The notes: generated from the sequence alone by a model not told the origin. A stretch of DNA of 64,000 bases from Psychrobacillus sp. OK028 (GCF_900103605.1 NZ_FNHY01000002.1:467515-531514), one strand, 5' to 3'; counted from the stretch's first letter, positions 34,173 through 42,971 are shown. Made by a program: numbers and translations.

Positions 34173-36695
34173 ATGACAAAGCATATAGATAAAGATACTT
34201 TTTATCGTTCCTTGTTTATGCATAACCCAGAAATAGCTCTTTATTTAGATAGCGATGGTGTTATTGCTAAAGCAAATCAAAATTTGTTTAAAAGGACAGG
34301 TTATAAGGAGGAAGAAGTTTCAGTTTCCCCACTTTTCAAGTATCTACCAAAGCATGAACAGGGTAATTATCAGAAAAACTTCTTGGAAGTCTTGAACGGA
34401 GTACCAAAGAGTATGGACACTTTCTTCATACATAATAATGGGGAGAGTATACCGATTCATATTGTTCTGATTCCTGCGATTGTAGAGGGTAAAGTAACTG
34501 GTGCTTTCGGAATTATAATAGATAAATCTGAAGCTCTAAAACTTGAAAATAGTTTACTGGAATCGGAGATGAAATTTAGAGCTATTGTGGAGGAAGCTTT
34601 GGTAGGTGTCTATATCTTAAAAGATAACTGCCTTTTATACGGCAATCCATACTATCATCAACTACTCGGAACAAAGTACGGAGATGTCAACATCGACATT
34701 ATTAATTTCGTTCATCCAGAAGATATAAATGAACTCCAATCCACCTTTGATTCGTTAAAAGAAGGTGAGGAAGGAATAACACATTATTGTCGTGTAATTC
34801 GTAAAAACGGTTCTGAGATAGAAATCGAAGCACATTCCAAATTAATATTTATAGACCAAGACCCAATAATTTTGGGTACGATTATAGATATAACAGAGAG
34901 AAAGGAATCTTGGGATAAAATCAATTTCCTTGCCTATTTTGACCAATTGACAGAGTTGCCAAATCGAAAGTCCTTTGAAGAGACCTTGGAAAAGGAATTA
35001 GTAATCGCTAAAACGTTAAATCAGAAATTGGCAATTATGTACCTAGATTTAGATAGATTTAAATATACAAATGATACACTCGGTCATCATGTTGGGGATG
35101 AATTATTAAAAGCTATTTCTAAACGTCTTCTGATAGTACTCGGAGATGAACACCAACTATTTAGGATAAGCGGTGATGAGTTTGCTATAATCTCTCCTGA
35201 CTGTAAAACTATCAATACGATAATAGACAAAGCAAATCAAATCATTAGTGCTATGGAAGAACAATTTGTTATCGAATCATATACCCTATCTATGACAACA
35301 AGCATTGGAATCAGTCTTTTCCCGACTGATGGTGAGGATACAATTTCCCTGATGAAAAATGCAGATGCAGCCCTACATCATGCGGAACAGGATGGAAAAA
35401 ATACTTTTAAAGTATATTCTTCTACAATGGATATTCGAACATATAGGGCTTTTAAGTTAGGATCTGACATCCGTTTAGCACTTGAAAATGATCAATTAGA
35501 GTATTACTTTCAGCCAAAGGTAAGCACTGAGAATAATGAAATGGTAGGAGCAGAAGCATTAATTAGATGGAATCATCCAGAATGGGGGATACTATCTCCA
35601 AATGAGTTCATACCAATTATTGAAGAGCATGGATTAATAGCTGAAGTTGGCATTAAAATGAATTGGAAGGTAGCCAAACAAATTAAAGCGTGGCAAGAAA
35701 TGGGCTTACCACAAATACCTATATCGGTGAACTTATCAGCAAAACGATTTTTGGATAAAAATCTTGTCAATAACTTTCAAGAGATTTTGGAAGATACCAA
35801 GCTTGATCCTGAATTTATCGAAATAGAAATTGTTGAAACTTCTATGTTAGAAAATGAGAAAATTGTGTTGAACACTTTAAATGACCTCATTAGAACAGGA
35901 ATAACAATTTCCTTAGATGACTTTGGTACAGGCTACTCATCATTATCTTATTTAACCAAGTTTAATAAGTATATTGGTACATTGAAGATAGATCGTTCCT
36001 TTATAACCCATCTAAGTCAAGATGAAGAGAATGAATCGAACTTAATCACTAAAACCATGATTACACTTGCCGACAGCTTAAGGATGAGCGTAATAGCTGA
36101 AGGTGTAGAAACTTATGAACAATACCAAATTTTAAAGCAAATGGGTTGTAAGGTTGTGCAGGGATATTTATTTTCAAAGCCTCTACCAGCATCTGAATTT
36201 GAAGAATTATTAAAGATTGGGACAATTGATATTCCTAATGCCCCCCAATTAGAAAATCCAGCAATAGAGGAACAAAGAAAATTTTTCAGAGTCCCTCTTC
36301 ATTTCCCACTCAGTGGTTCAATGACTATTACACGAATCAATGGACGTATGGTGGACATAGGAAAAACAGTAGTATTAATCGAGGATATTGGTTTAGGTGG
36401 ACTTCGCTTTTTAACAGATTTAAAGCTTACCGTAAATCTGAATATAATACTTGAATTTGAGACTTACTTATTTGGTGAACCTATTAAGCTACTTGGCTCC
36501 ATTGTCTGGATGAATGAAATAAAAACGGATATTTATCAATATGGTTTAGAATATGCTTTTGAAGAGAGTGAACGTGCTGAGTTTACGCCAATTTTAAATA
36601 AGCTTGCTATAAAGCTTCGTCAGGCTCCTATTGTCCCAGACTGTAGTTTTGTAACTGAGGACCGTTACAATTTTATAAAAAAATTACGCAAATAA
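34173..36695 (+). CDS. PAS-PAS-GGDEF-EAL-PilZ cyclic-di-GMP protein
   Basis: The 840-residue cytosolic protein has two PAS domains (about 10-125 and 130-250), a GGDEF domain with RISGDEF (331-337), an EAL domain starting at EALIRW (461-466) with DDFGTGYSSLSYL and EGVETYEQ, and a C-terminal PilZ domain with the RxxxR arginines at 702 and 706 and DIGLGG. The EAL phosphodiesterase residues look intact. The diguanylate cyclase site has Ser for the first Gly, a tolerated variant, and I see no RxxD inhibitory site. The PilZ domain would sense the product. No transmembrane helix; PAS ligands are unknown. Confidence 0.92.
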   Translation: MTKHIDKDTFYRSLFMHNPEIALYLDSDGVIAKANQNLFKRTGYKEEEVSVSPLFKYLPKHEQGNYQKNFLEVLNGVPKSMDTFFIHNNGESIPIHIVLIPAIVEGKVTGAFGIIIDKSEALKLENSLLESEMKFRAIVEEALVGVYILKDNCLLYGNPYYHQLLGTKYGDVNIDIINFVHPEDINELQSTFDSLKEGEEGITHYCRVIRKNGSEIEIEAHSKLIFIDQDPIILGTIIDITERKESWDKINFLAYFDQLTELPNRKSFEETLEKELVIAKTLNQKLAIMYLDLDRFKYTNDTLGHHVGDELLKAISKRLLIVLGDEHQLFRISGDEFAIISPDCKTINTIIDKANQIISAMEEQFVIESYTLSMTTSIGISLFPTDGEDTISLMKNADAALHHAEQDGKNTFKVYSSTMDIRTYRAFKLGSDIRLALENDQLEYYFQPKVSTENNEMVGAEALIRWNHPEWGILSPNEFIPIIEEHGLIAEVGIKMNWKVAKQIKAWQEMGLPQIPISVNLSAKRFLDKNLVNNFQEILEDTKLDPEFIEIEIVETSMLENEKIVLNTLNDLIRTGITISLDDFGTGYSSLSYLTKFNKYIGTLKIDRSFITHLSQDEENESNLITKTMITLADSLRMSVIAEGVETYEQYQILKQMGCKVVQGYLFSKPLPASEFEELLKIGTIDIPNAPQLENPAIEEQRKFFRVPLHFPLSGSMTITRINGRMVDIGKTVVLIEDIGLGGLRFLTDLKLTVNLNIILEFETYLFGEPIKLLGSIVWMNEIKTDIYQYGLEYAFEESERAEFTPILNKLAIKLRQAPIVPDCSFVTEDRYNFIKKLRK

Positions 36696-36792
36696 TATTT
36701 GCCATAGTGTTTAATTAAGAGTTCTATGTATAGGAGTTATACAGCCAGACATACTCTAAGATTAGCAAACAATTAGGCAACACTTTTTTTCG

Positions 36793-36866
36793 AATTAAAC
36801 TTAACGTGTGCTTTACTTCCAAAAGGAGTAAAGCTTTTTTCATATTGTAGACAGTTTAGCATATAA
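36793..36866 (+). repeat. SR element, degenerate full copy
   Basis: The hairpin GCTTTACTTCCAAAAGGAGTAAAGC spans 36809-36833 and is followed by TTTTTT. The outer arms (AAACTTAAC and GTTTAGCA) are diverged. It lies directly upstream of a lipoprotein gene that has lost its signal peptide start. Confidence 0.6.
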
Positions 36867-36910
36867 GTGTACCTTAATATGGTTATTCTTCGTCTAACAC
36901 TAAAAGGGGG

Positions 36911-37381
36911 GACTTACTACTTGTTGCTGGTTGTCATAATTCAGAAGATTATACAAATCAAAAGATGCCAGATGACTTTAATTTTACTATAATCTATGGA
37001 ACATACGGAAAACAAAAAATAGATACTTTTAATAATGTTGTAGTTAAAGACCTTGTTGAAGACGGAACAATCGAAGCTAGCATTTCACTTACCAAAAAAG
37101 AAAAACAAGCAATTTATGATGAGATGATGAAAATAGATATAATGGGTGAATTAACTTTGAACGATTTGGATGAAGAAAATGAGTGTCAACACGGAGCATC
37201 CACGATTTCGAAATGGAATAATCAAATGAACTGTAGAACAAAAAGTTTTTACTATAAAACTTATTGTGAATATCCAGAGGACGTTCTGAACTTAATTAAA
37301 CTTAAAGAATACATTCATAAAGTTGTTTCTTCTAAAAACGAATACATGGCTCTTCTAGAGGCAACAGGAAATTATGAGTAA
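36911..37381 (+). pseudogene. Lipoprotein paralogue with disrupted 5' end
   Basis: The frame from ATG 36965 encodes 138 residues similar to the next gene: MPDDFNFTIIYGTYGKQKID here, MPEDFDFYIQFGVQKKNEVN there, with matching cores and the same NYE/GYE end. The frame is open upstream and encodes LLLVAGC (Cys codon 36932), a lipobox, but no start codon or signal-peptide N-terminus precedes it. AAAGGGGGG with a TTG at 36921 is out of frame. So the export signal appears lost, or the gene uses an unrecognised start. Confidence 0.6.
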
Positions 37382-37390
37382 TATTTTTTT

Positions 37391-37448
37391 CACCCACGAG
37401 CTTTAGTAAAAGGTCAGCGGTTGCTGGGCAAAGCACGTTAGTTGAACA
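37391..37448 (+). repeat. SR element, strongly degenerate
   Basis: ACGAGCTTTAGTAAAAGG and, 20 bases on, GCACGTTAGTTGAACAA match the two ends of the SR element, with the central hairpin lost. It separates two paralogous lipoprotein genes. Confidence 0.4.
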
Positions 37449-37513
37449 AATTTCCACAAAATTTATGGAAACGAAAACTACCTTATTCTGTTTCCTAAAG
37501 GAGTGATGAGATA

Positions 37514-38080
37514 GTGAAAAAACTTAGCTTAATCTTGTCTTTAATATTTGTAACAACGGGGTTATTAGGCTGTCAACAAAGTGGTAAAGAGGAGGAACTC
37601 ACCAACGAGATATCTAAAAATGGAACTAATTCTACTACTCAAAATATGCCAAAAAATATGCCTGAAGATTTTGACTTTTATATTCAGTTCGGTGTACAAA
37701 AAAAGAATGAAGTCAATACTTTCAAAGACACTGTGACAAAGGATTTAATAGCGGATGGTATTGCAACCACTGAGTTAATCTTAACAGAAGAAGAAATGAA
37801 AAATATATATGAGAAAATGCAAGAAATTAATATAGTTGAAACGAAAGAATTTACACCTGAGCCTATAAACGGAACGGTTTGTATGCAAGAACCGTATGAA
37901 GAAGATGTGTGGAAAATTATGATCAATGGTGAATCGTTTACACATGTAATTTCAGGGAAGTACTGCGAACCAACGAACGAGGCAAAACAACTAGTTGAGT
38001 TGAGAAATTACGTCCTTAATATCATTAAAAGCAAGGACGAATATAAATCACTTCCCGTGTCCAATGGTGGGTACGAATAA
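37514..38080 (+). CDS. Lipoprotein, unknown, paralogous to the preceding gene
   Basis: The 188-residue protein has a lipoprotein signal (IFVTTGLLGCQ, lipidated Cys20), a polar linker rich in Asn and Thr, and a domain of about 140 residues with three cysteines. The same domain occurs in the preceding broken copy, so this is a tandem duplication. GTG 37514 follows AAAGGAGTG. No family was recognised. SR elements flank it on both sides. Confidence 0.65.
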   Translation: MKKLSLILSLIFVTTGLLGCQQSGKEEELTNEISKNGTNSTTQNMPKNMPEDFDFYIQFGVQKKNEVNTFKDTVTKDLIADGIATTELILTEEEMKNIYEKMQEINIVETKEFTPEPINGTVCMQEPYEEDVWKIMINGESFTHVISGKYCEPTNEAKQLVELRNYVLNIIKSKDEYKSLPVSNGGYE

Positions 38081-38081
38081 G

Positions 38082-38150
38082 TATTTAACAAACGGCGCTT
38101 TACTTTAAGAAGGAGTAAATCTTTTTTATTAAACTAAAACAACAGGTACT
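38082..38150 (+). repeat. SR element, full length but diverged
   Basis: TTTAACAAACGGCGCTTTAC, then TTTAAGAAGGAGTAAATC and TTTTTTATTAAACTAAAAC, follow the SR order: 5' arm, hairpin, T-run and internal arm. The 3' arm is poorly conserved. Confidence 0.55.
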
Positions 38151-38221
38151 GCAATAAGAGGGCATTTATGGGAGAATGTCGAAGTAATTAAATAAATAAC
38201 TCATTAATTAGGGGTGTTTTA

Positions 38222-38791
38222 GTGAAGAAACTATTTTTATGGATTATGGCAGTATTGGTTATTTTAGTTTTAGGAGTCGTTGTTTATATATCCCAAAATT
38301 ATCATTCTACTACTTTAGGTGCTTTAAATGAGCTGAAAAAAAAGACAGTTGGGCAAGTACTCTCACTATCTGATGATACGTTAGCTTTAGTTATTCATGA
38401 AGACGGGAATATATCAATAGGCTATTCCGAAGCACTTTACACGGCTGGTCTGTATAAAGATTTTGACGTTTATCAAAGTCAATTAAACGTATATGATCTA
38501 AAGCAAGAAAATGATATTCCCTACACAAACTCACCGAAAGAAGCTGGTTTATCCTTTGGACTGGTTAAAAATAGGGATATTGAATATTCGATCAGAGAAA
38601 TGAAATTGTTAAACGAAAACGCAAATAAAGTTTTCCATTTGTATGAGTATATAGATGATCCAGTGCTAAAAGATATTAAGTTTTGGTATATATATTCTGA
38701 CTTTGCCCCAGGAAGCTCCGTGAATGAAATCTATTTTCTTGATAAGGAAAAAGAAGAAGTACAATTAAATAAAAAATTTATTCAAAAATGA
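38222..38791 (+). CDS. Membrane-anchored protein, unknown
   Basis: The 189-residue protein has one N-terminal signal anchor (LFLWIMAVLVILVLGVVVYI) and an exterior domain of about 165 residues with no cysteine. It has no recognised family. GTG 38222 lies after GGGGTG. It lies in the same SR-linked cluster as the two lipoprotein genes upstream. Confidence 0.6.
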   Translation: MKKLFLWIMAVLVILVLGVVVYISQNYHSTTLGALNELKKKTVGQVLSLSDDTLALVIHEDGNISIGYSEALYTAGLYKDFDVYQSQLNVYDLKQENDIPYTNSPKEAGLSFGLVKNRDIEYSIREMKLLNENANKVFHLYEYIDDPVLKDIKFWYIYSDFAPGSSVNEIYFLDKEKEEVQLNKKFIQK

Positions 38792-38814
38792 TGGATACAA
38801 GTGAATAGAATATG

Positions 38815-38850
38815 TTTATTGAACTTACGTAACAGATTAGTTGAAGAATG
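38815..38850 (+). repeat. Partial SR element (3' half)
   Basis: TTATTGAACTTACGTAACAG then ATTAGTTGAAGAATG corresponds to the internal arm and 3' arm of the SR element. Confidence 0.5.
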
Positions 38851-38875
38851 TTGTTTAACTTAGAGGAGATTGCAA

Positions 38876-38932
38876 ATGGATAATCTGGTCCTTATTGTAT
38901 TTTTTGATGAAACTAGTATTATCATTTTATAA
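38876..38932 (+). other. 18-codon frame behind a strong ribosome site, likely gene remnant
   Basis: TTAGAGGAGATTGCAA precedes an ATG that opens only 18 hydrophobic codons before TAA. The strong ribosome site followed by an immediate stop suggests the 5' end of a deleted gene, just after a partial SR element. A real small peptide is possible. Confidence 0.3.
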
Positions 38933-38986
38933 AATTTAGGTAAAATTTAATATATACAGACGGTATTACTAAAGGGGGAAATTTGT

Positions 38987-39709
38987 TTGTCAAAAATAGC
39001 AATTATTTCGGATATTCATGGTAATTTAACTGCATTAGAATCGGTTCTAAAAGATATAGAAAAACGTGGTGTAGATCAGATATATTGTCTGGGAGATTTG
39101 GTTGGGAAGGGTCCGCGTGGTTCGGAATGTATCGAACTTGTTAGAAAGCATTGTGATAAAGTCATTCATGGGAATTGGGATGTGTTTATCCAAGTTGAAA
39201 CAGATAATGAAATTATTAAGTGGTCCCAAAGCCAGCTAACAAAGGAGGATTTTAACTACTTGGCCTCCCTACCTTTTCATATTGAATTTGAGTTAAATGG
39301 AAAACTGATTCGTTGTTTCCACGCATCACCGAGAAGTGTTTTTGAGCGAATTGCACCTGAGTATCATCCCTTAGAAAAGTGTATGTCTCTTTTTCAGAAT
39401 AGTGAAGAAACCAAATCACTTCACTCGAAACGTACTCCAGATATTGTGTTTTATGGAGATATTCATATAACTCTATTAAGAAGTTATGAAATCGGTACCC
39501 TTTGCAATGTAGGGAGTGTGGGTTTAGATTTAATTGATGCTACATATGTTATTGTTGATGGTTCATATGGAACAAATTCGATTAACTTTGTACGTGTTCC
39601 TTATGATAGAGAAGCAGAACTGGCGGCGGCAAGAGAACTTGGAATGGTAGGTTATGAGCAATATTATAAAGAAATTATGTATGATCAATTTACGGAAACG
39701 AAAAAGTAA
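38987..39709 (+). CDS. Metallophosphoesterase family protein
   Basis: The 240-residue protein has the calcineurin-like motifs DIHGN (9-13), GDLVGKGP (36-43), GNWD in place of GNHD, a conserved FHASP histidine and YGDIH in place of GHTH. It resembles YfcE/MJ0936-type phosphodiesterases, which use two metal ions. The substitutions keep metal ligands except for the GNHD histidine, which is Trp here, so activity may be altered. The substrate is unknown. TTG 38987 is preceded by AAGGGGG. Confidence 0.8.
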   Translation: MSKIAIISDIHGNLTALESVLKDIEKRGVDQIYCLGDLVGKGPRGSECIELVRKHCDKVIHGNWDVFIQVETDNEIIKWSQSQLTKEDFNYLASLPFHIEFELNGKLIRCFHASPRSVFERIAPEYHPLEKCMSLFQNSEETKSLHSKRTPDIVFYGDIHITLLRSYEIGTLCNVGSVGLDLIDATYVIVDGSYGTNSINFVRVPYDREAELAAARELGMVGYEQYYKEIMYDQFTETKK

Positions 39710-39720
39710 TGAAGGGGAGC

Positions 39721-39789
39721 GGGTGCTTTACTTCCTTACTATAAGTGTTTTAATAGTTGTTGTATCAGTAATCTCCTCAACACTAGAAT
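39721..39789 (+). CDS. Possible 22-residue hydrophobic peptide
   Basis: GTG 39721 follows AAGGGGAG closely and opens a 22-codon frame encoding almost only a membrane helix (LYFLTISVLIVVVSVIS). It is placed between the phosphoesterase stop and a strong terminator, so it would be on the same transcript. The first bases also match the 5' part of the SR element (GGGTGCTTTACTTC), so it may be a repeat remnant instead. Confidence 0.3.
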
Positions 39790-39801
39790 AAGGACAGAAC
39801 T

Positions 39802-39838
39802 AAAGACTGTGGAGAAAAACTTTCTCCACAGTCTTTTA
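39802..39838 (+). terminator. Terminator after the phosphoesterase gene
   Basis: AAAGACTGTGGAGAAA (39802-39817) pairs with TTTCTCCACAGTCTTT (39821-39836). Confidence 0.9.
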
Positions 39839-40144
39839 TTGAGTTTAAAGCAAAACATAATAAAAGATGTTTAATGATATTTTAAAAAAATAGAGGTTAT
39901 GGAAGTAATTATACATGCATATATTAAAACATGCTTAATCGTACTACAAATTATAACAGACATATTACATTATTAAATATTTATGAGTATTCTTAAAGCA
40001 ATCCGAATACTAGTAGAAGTGAGATTCGCAATATTTTTGTGCTTGATTTTAAAACCATAACTATTGAATTAACTCATGAAGAGAATGAGTATTGTGCTTG
40101 CTTTTTTGTGGGTTTTTTTACTTTTGGGAGAGGGGTCGAACAAT
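39839..40144. promoter_or_regulatory. Leader of the cobalt transporter operon
   Basis: The region is AT rich and shows no cobalamin riboswitch core that I can see. AGTATTC (39986-39992) is repeated inverted as GAATACT (40005-40011), a candidate operator. If translation starts at 40076, the 69 bases from 40076 to 40144 encode a signal-peptide-like extension of CbiM. Confidence 0.4.
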
Positions 40145-41200
40145 ATGCACATGGCTGATGCTTTGCTTTCACCAGTAGTAGGTGGTTCAATGCTGGCAGC
40201 CTCAGTAGTAGTTGCTGCTTATTCTATTAAAAAGACTCAAAATGAATTGGATGAGAAGAAAATTCCTCTTATGGGGGTAATCGGTGCGTTTGTTTTTGCT
40301 GCACAGATGATTAATTTTGCTATTCCTGGTACAGGCTCTAGTGGTCATATTGGTGGCGGAATGCTATTAGCCATATTACTTGGTCCATATGCAGGTTTCT
40401 TGACGATGGCATCCATTCTGATGATTCAAGCATTATTTTTTGGTGATGGCGGATTGCTTGCATACGGCAGTAATGTATTTAATTTAGGTTTTTTTACATG
40501 TTTCGTAGCCTATCCGTTAATTTATAAATGGTTTACCCGAAAAGGTATTTCACCGAAAAGAATCTTTTGGGGTACATTGATTTCAGTTGTCATTGGTCTT
40601 CAGTTAGGAGCATTTAGTCTTGTACTTGAGACCCTTTTATCAGGTAAGACGGAGTTGCCTTTTGTAACGTTTCTCCTCTTGATGCAGCCCATTCATCTTG
40701 TCATAGGGATTGTTGAAGGATTAATAACAGCTGGAGTAGTAGCCTTCGTATGGAGAGAAAGACCAGAAATCTTGGAAAAAACAAGCGCTGGACTACCATT
40801 AGGAAAGGTATCAATGAAAAAGGTTTTAACCGGCCTTTCTATTGCAGTTGTTGTAATAGGAGGGGGTCTTTCCTGGTTTGCTTCTACTGATCCTGATGGT
40901 TTGGAGTGGTCGGTGGAAAAAACAGGAGGCACCACTGAGCTTGAAGCTTCTAGCAGTATTCATAACGTTTTAGCAGATATTCAAAGTAAAATCACTTTTT
41001 TACCTGATTATGGATTTAAAACTAGTGAAAGTGATAACGAGGTAAAAGCAACTGCCCAAATTGAAGAAGTATGGCCTGCAGTCAATACTGGTACAAGTGT
41101 TTCAGGAATAGTTGGAGGGGCGCTGACTCTAGTTTTAGCAGGATTGACAGGTCTCATTATCAGTCTCTCTAAAAAAAGAAAAGAAAAAGCAACCTTATAA
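40145..41200 (+). CDS. cbiM: ECF transporter substrate-specific component CbiM with C-terminal PDGLE domain
   Basis: About 351 residues. It starts MHMADALLSP; the Met-His N-terminus is the metal-binding element of CbiM/NikM, in which the free amino group and His2 coordinate Co(II) or Ni(II). The following GAFVFAAQMINFAIPGTGSSGHIGGGML is also characteristic. Seven or eight helices are followed by a PDGLEWSVEKT segment, the PDGLE domain that replaces CbiN. GAGAGGGG precedes ATG 40145. An in-frame ATG at 40076 would add a signal-peptide-like segment whose removal would give the same N-terminus, but it has no ribosome site. Metal is likely cobalt; nickel is possible. Confidence 0.85.
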   Translation: MHMADALLSPVVGGSMLAASVVVAAYSIKKTQNELDEKKIPLMGVIGAFVFAAQMINFAIPGTGSSGHIGGGMLLAILLGPYAGFLTMASILMIQALFFGDGGLLAYGSNVFNLGFFTCFVAYPLIYKWFTRKGISPKRIFWGTLISVVIGLQLGAFSLVLETLLSGKTELPFVTFLLLMQPIHLVIGIVEGLITAGVVAFVWRERPEILEKTSAGLPLGKVSMKKVLTGLSIAVVVIGGGLSWFASTDPDGLEWSVEKTGGTTELEASSSIHNVLADIQSKITFLPDYGFKTSESDNEVKATAQIEEVWPAVNTGTSVSGIVGGALTLVLAGLTGLIISLSKKRKEKATL

Positions 41201-41285
41201 ATGATTTGAATTCCTGCAAATATGGGATGTAATTAAATGAATCAGCCTGTTCAGCTGTTAAACTTTCGATAGGAATTGATTTTAC

Positions 41286-42095
41286 ATGTCAAACATAAAA
41301 AGTTCTTTGTATAATTTGAGGGTTCTAGATGACTTGGCTCGGAAGGAAACCTCTATTCATCTGGTTCACCCACTGACTAAGCTATTAACCACAGTTGTGT
41401 TTTTGACTGTGGTTCTATCTTTTGGAAGATATGAAATAGTCGGTCTGCTCCCATTCTTTTTTTATCCGATAGTCATAATTACTGTTGCAGAAATACCCCT
41501 CGGACCCATTTTAAAAAGAGTTCTACTTGCGATGCCTTTTATCATTGGAATCGGAATCTTTAATCCAGTATTTGATCAGCAAACAATGTCAGCCTTTGGA
41601 TTGATATTTTCGAAGGGCTGGGTGACGTTTCTATCTATATTGATCAAAAGTTGTGTATGCGTTGGGGCGAGCCTTTTACTCATTGCAACCACAGGAATGG
41701 ACAGTCTTGCTGCAGCATTAAGAATGCTTAAGGTTCCAAAGATTTTTGTTTTACAGCTATTATTAACGTACCGATATATTTATGTATTGATTGAAGAGAT
41801 TTCTCATATGATGCTGGCATATTCTCTACGTGCTCCGAGACAGAGGGGAATCCATCCTCGTGTTTGGGGTTCTTTCGTAGGACAACTCATCTTAAGGACC
41901 TTTGACAGAGCGCAAAGGATATATGATTCAATGGCATTGCGAAACTTTAACGGAGAGTATCATACAGGAAAAATAGATAAGAATTGCTGGAAAGATATGG
42001 TCTATTTGTTTGGGTGGTGTTTGTTTTTTATCATCGCGAGAACAAACAATTTGCCAATGTTAATAGGTTCATTTATTACAAAGGTGGTGAACTAA
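41286..42095 (+). CDS. cbiQ: ECF transporter transmembrane component CbiQ
   Basis: The 269-residue protein has five or six hydrophobic helices and, near residues 185-205, the coupling-helix pattern YSLRAPRQRGIHPRVWGSF and then MALRNFNGEY, which matches the conserved Ala-Arg-Gly motifs of T components that touch the ATPases. It joins CbiM to the CbiO ATPase. ATG 41286 has only a weak ribosome site (AGGAATTGATTTTAC). The 85-base gap from cbiM is larger than usual in this operon type. Confidence 0.88.
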   Translation: MSNIKSSLYNLRVLDDLARKETSIHLVHPLTKLLTTVVFLTVVLSFGRYEIVGLLPFFFYPIVIITVAEIPLGPILKRVLLAMPFIIGIGIFNPVFDQQTMSAFGLIFSKGWVTFLSILIKSCVCVGASLLLIATTGMDSLAAALRMLKVPKIFVLQLLLTYRYIYVLIEEISHMMLAYSLRAPRQRGIHPRVWGSFVGQLILRTFDRAQRIYDSMALRNFNGEYHTGKIDKNCWKDMVYLFGWCLFFIIARTNNLPMLIGSFITKVVN

Positions 42096-42944
42096 TTGAG
42101 TTATCATATGTTGGAGGTAAGGGAATTGAATTTTGATTATCCAGACGGATATGAGGCCATAAAAAACATATCATTTACTATCCGTCGAGGGGAATCAGTT
42201 GGAATTATTGGCGCGAATGGTGCTGGAAAATCTACTCTACTTATGCTATTGATGGGGGTTCTTTTTCCTAAGAATGGGCAAGTTTTAGTCGATGAAGTGG
42301 CAGTGAGCAAAAAAACATTGCCGATGATTCGGCAACAGATGGGTATGGTTTTCCAAGACCCGGATGATCAGTTGTTTATGACGACAGTCTATGATGACGT
42401 AGCGTTTGGGCCACGAAACTATCTTCTTAGTGAACAGGAAGTGAACCAACGAGTGACAAAGGCTTTGGAATTGGTTGGAATTTCGCATCTGAAAGACCGA
42501 GCGCCGTTTAGATTATCAGGAGGAGAAAAACGAGCAGCAGCTATTGCATCTGTATTATCAATGGAACCGGATATACTTATTATGGATGAACCGACATCCG
42601 CTTTGGATCCTAAATCACGCCGAAGATTAATCTCTTTACTAAATAGCTTTGAACATACGAAAATTATTACAAGCCATGATTTAGACACGATAGTTGAGAC
42701 CTGCAGTAGGACCATCGTTATCAAAGCAGGAGAAATAGTGGCAGAGGGCAAGACGGTGGAGATTTTAACCAATGAGGAATTGCTTGATCACTGCGGTCTT
42801 GAAATGCCACTTTCACTGCAAAATTGCTCTATATGTGGTTCTGAGAAGGATTTTTTTACAGAAAAGACCAAGTACTCAACAACAAACACCTATGGCATTC
42901 AAACAATAGAACGCGATTGTAGGGTATCTCTTGTAGAAAATTGA
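42096..42944 (+). CDS. cbiO: ECF transporter ATPase CbiO
   Basis: The 282-residue ATPase has Walker A GANGAGKST, Q-loop VFQDPDDQLF, signature LSGGEKRAAAIASVL, Walker B ILIMDEPTSALD and switch His in ITSHDLD. VFQDPDDQLF with the following YDDVAFGPRN is typical of ECF ATPases. The C-terminus has four cysteines (CGLEMPLSLQNCSICGS region and a later one), an unusual metal-binding-like tail. TTG 42096 abuts the cbiQ stop, with AAGGTGGTGA upstream. Confidence 0.9.
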   Translation: MSYHMLEVRELNFDYPDGYEAIKNISFTIRRGESVGIIGANGAGKSTLLMLLMGVLFPKNGQVLVDEVAVSKKTLPMIRQQMGMVFQDPDDQLFMTTVYDDVAFGPRNYLLSEQEVNQRVTKALELVGISHLKDRAPFRLSGGEKRAAAIASVLSMEPDILIMDEPTSALDPKSRRRLISLLNSFEHTKIITSHDLDTIVETCSRTIVIKAGEIVAEGKTVEILTNEELLDHCGLEMPLSLQNCSICGSEKDFFTEKTKYSTTNTYGIQTIERDCRVSLVEN

Positions 42945-42971
42945 GTGATATTATTGAATGCATGTTTTATT

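Noticed and set aside
39839..40144. Cobalamin riboswitch upstream of the cobalt transporter
   Set aside because: I could not find the conserved B12-box core; no riboswitch is claimed here or upstream of mutA.
42285..42772. Minus-strand frames inside cbiO
   Set aside because: They are shadows of a well-supported ABC ATPase gene and lack ribosome sites.
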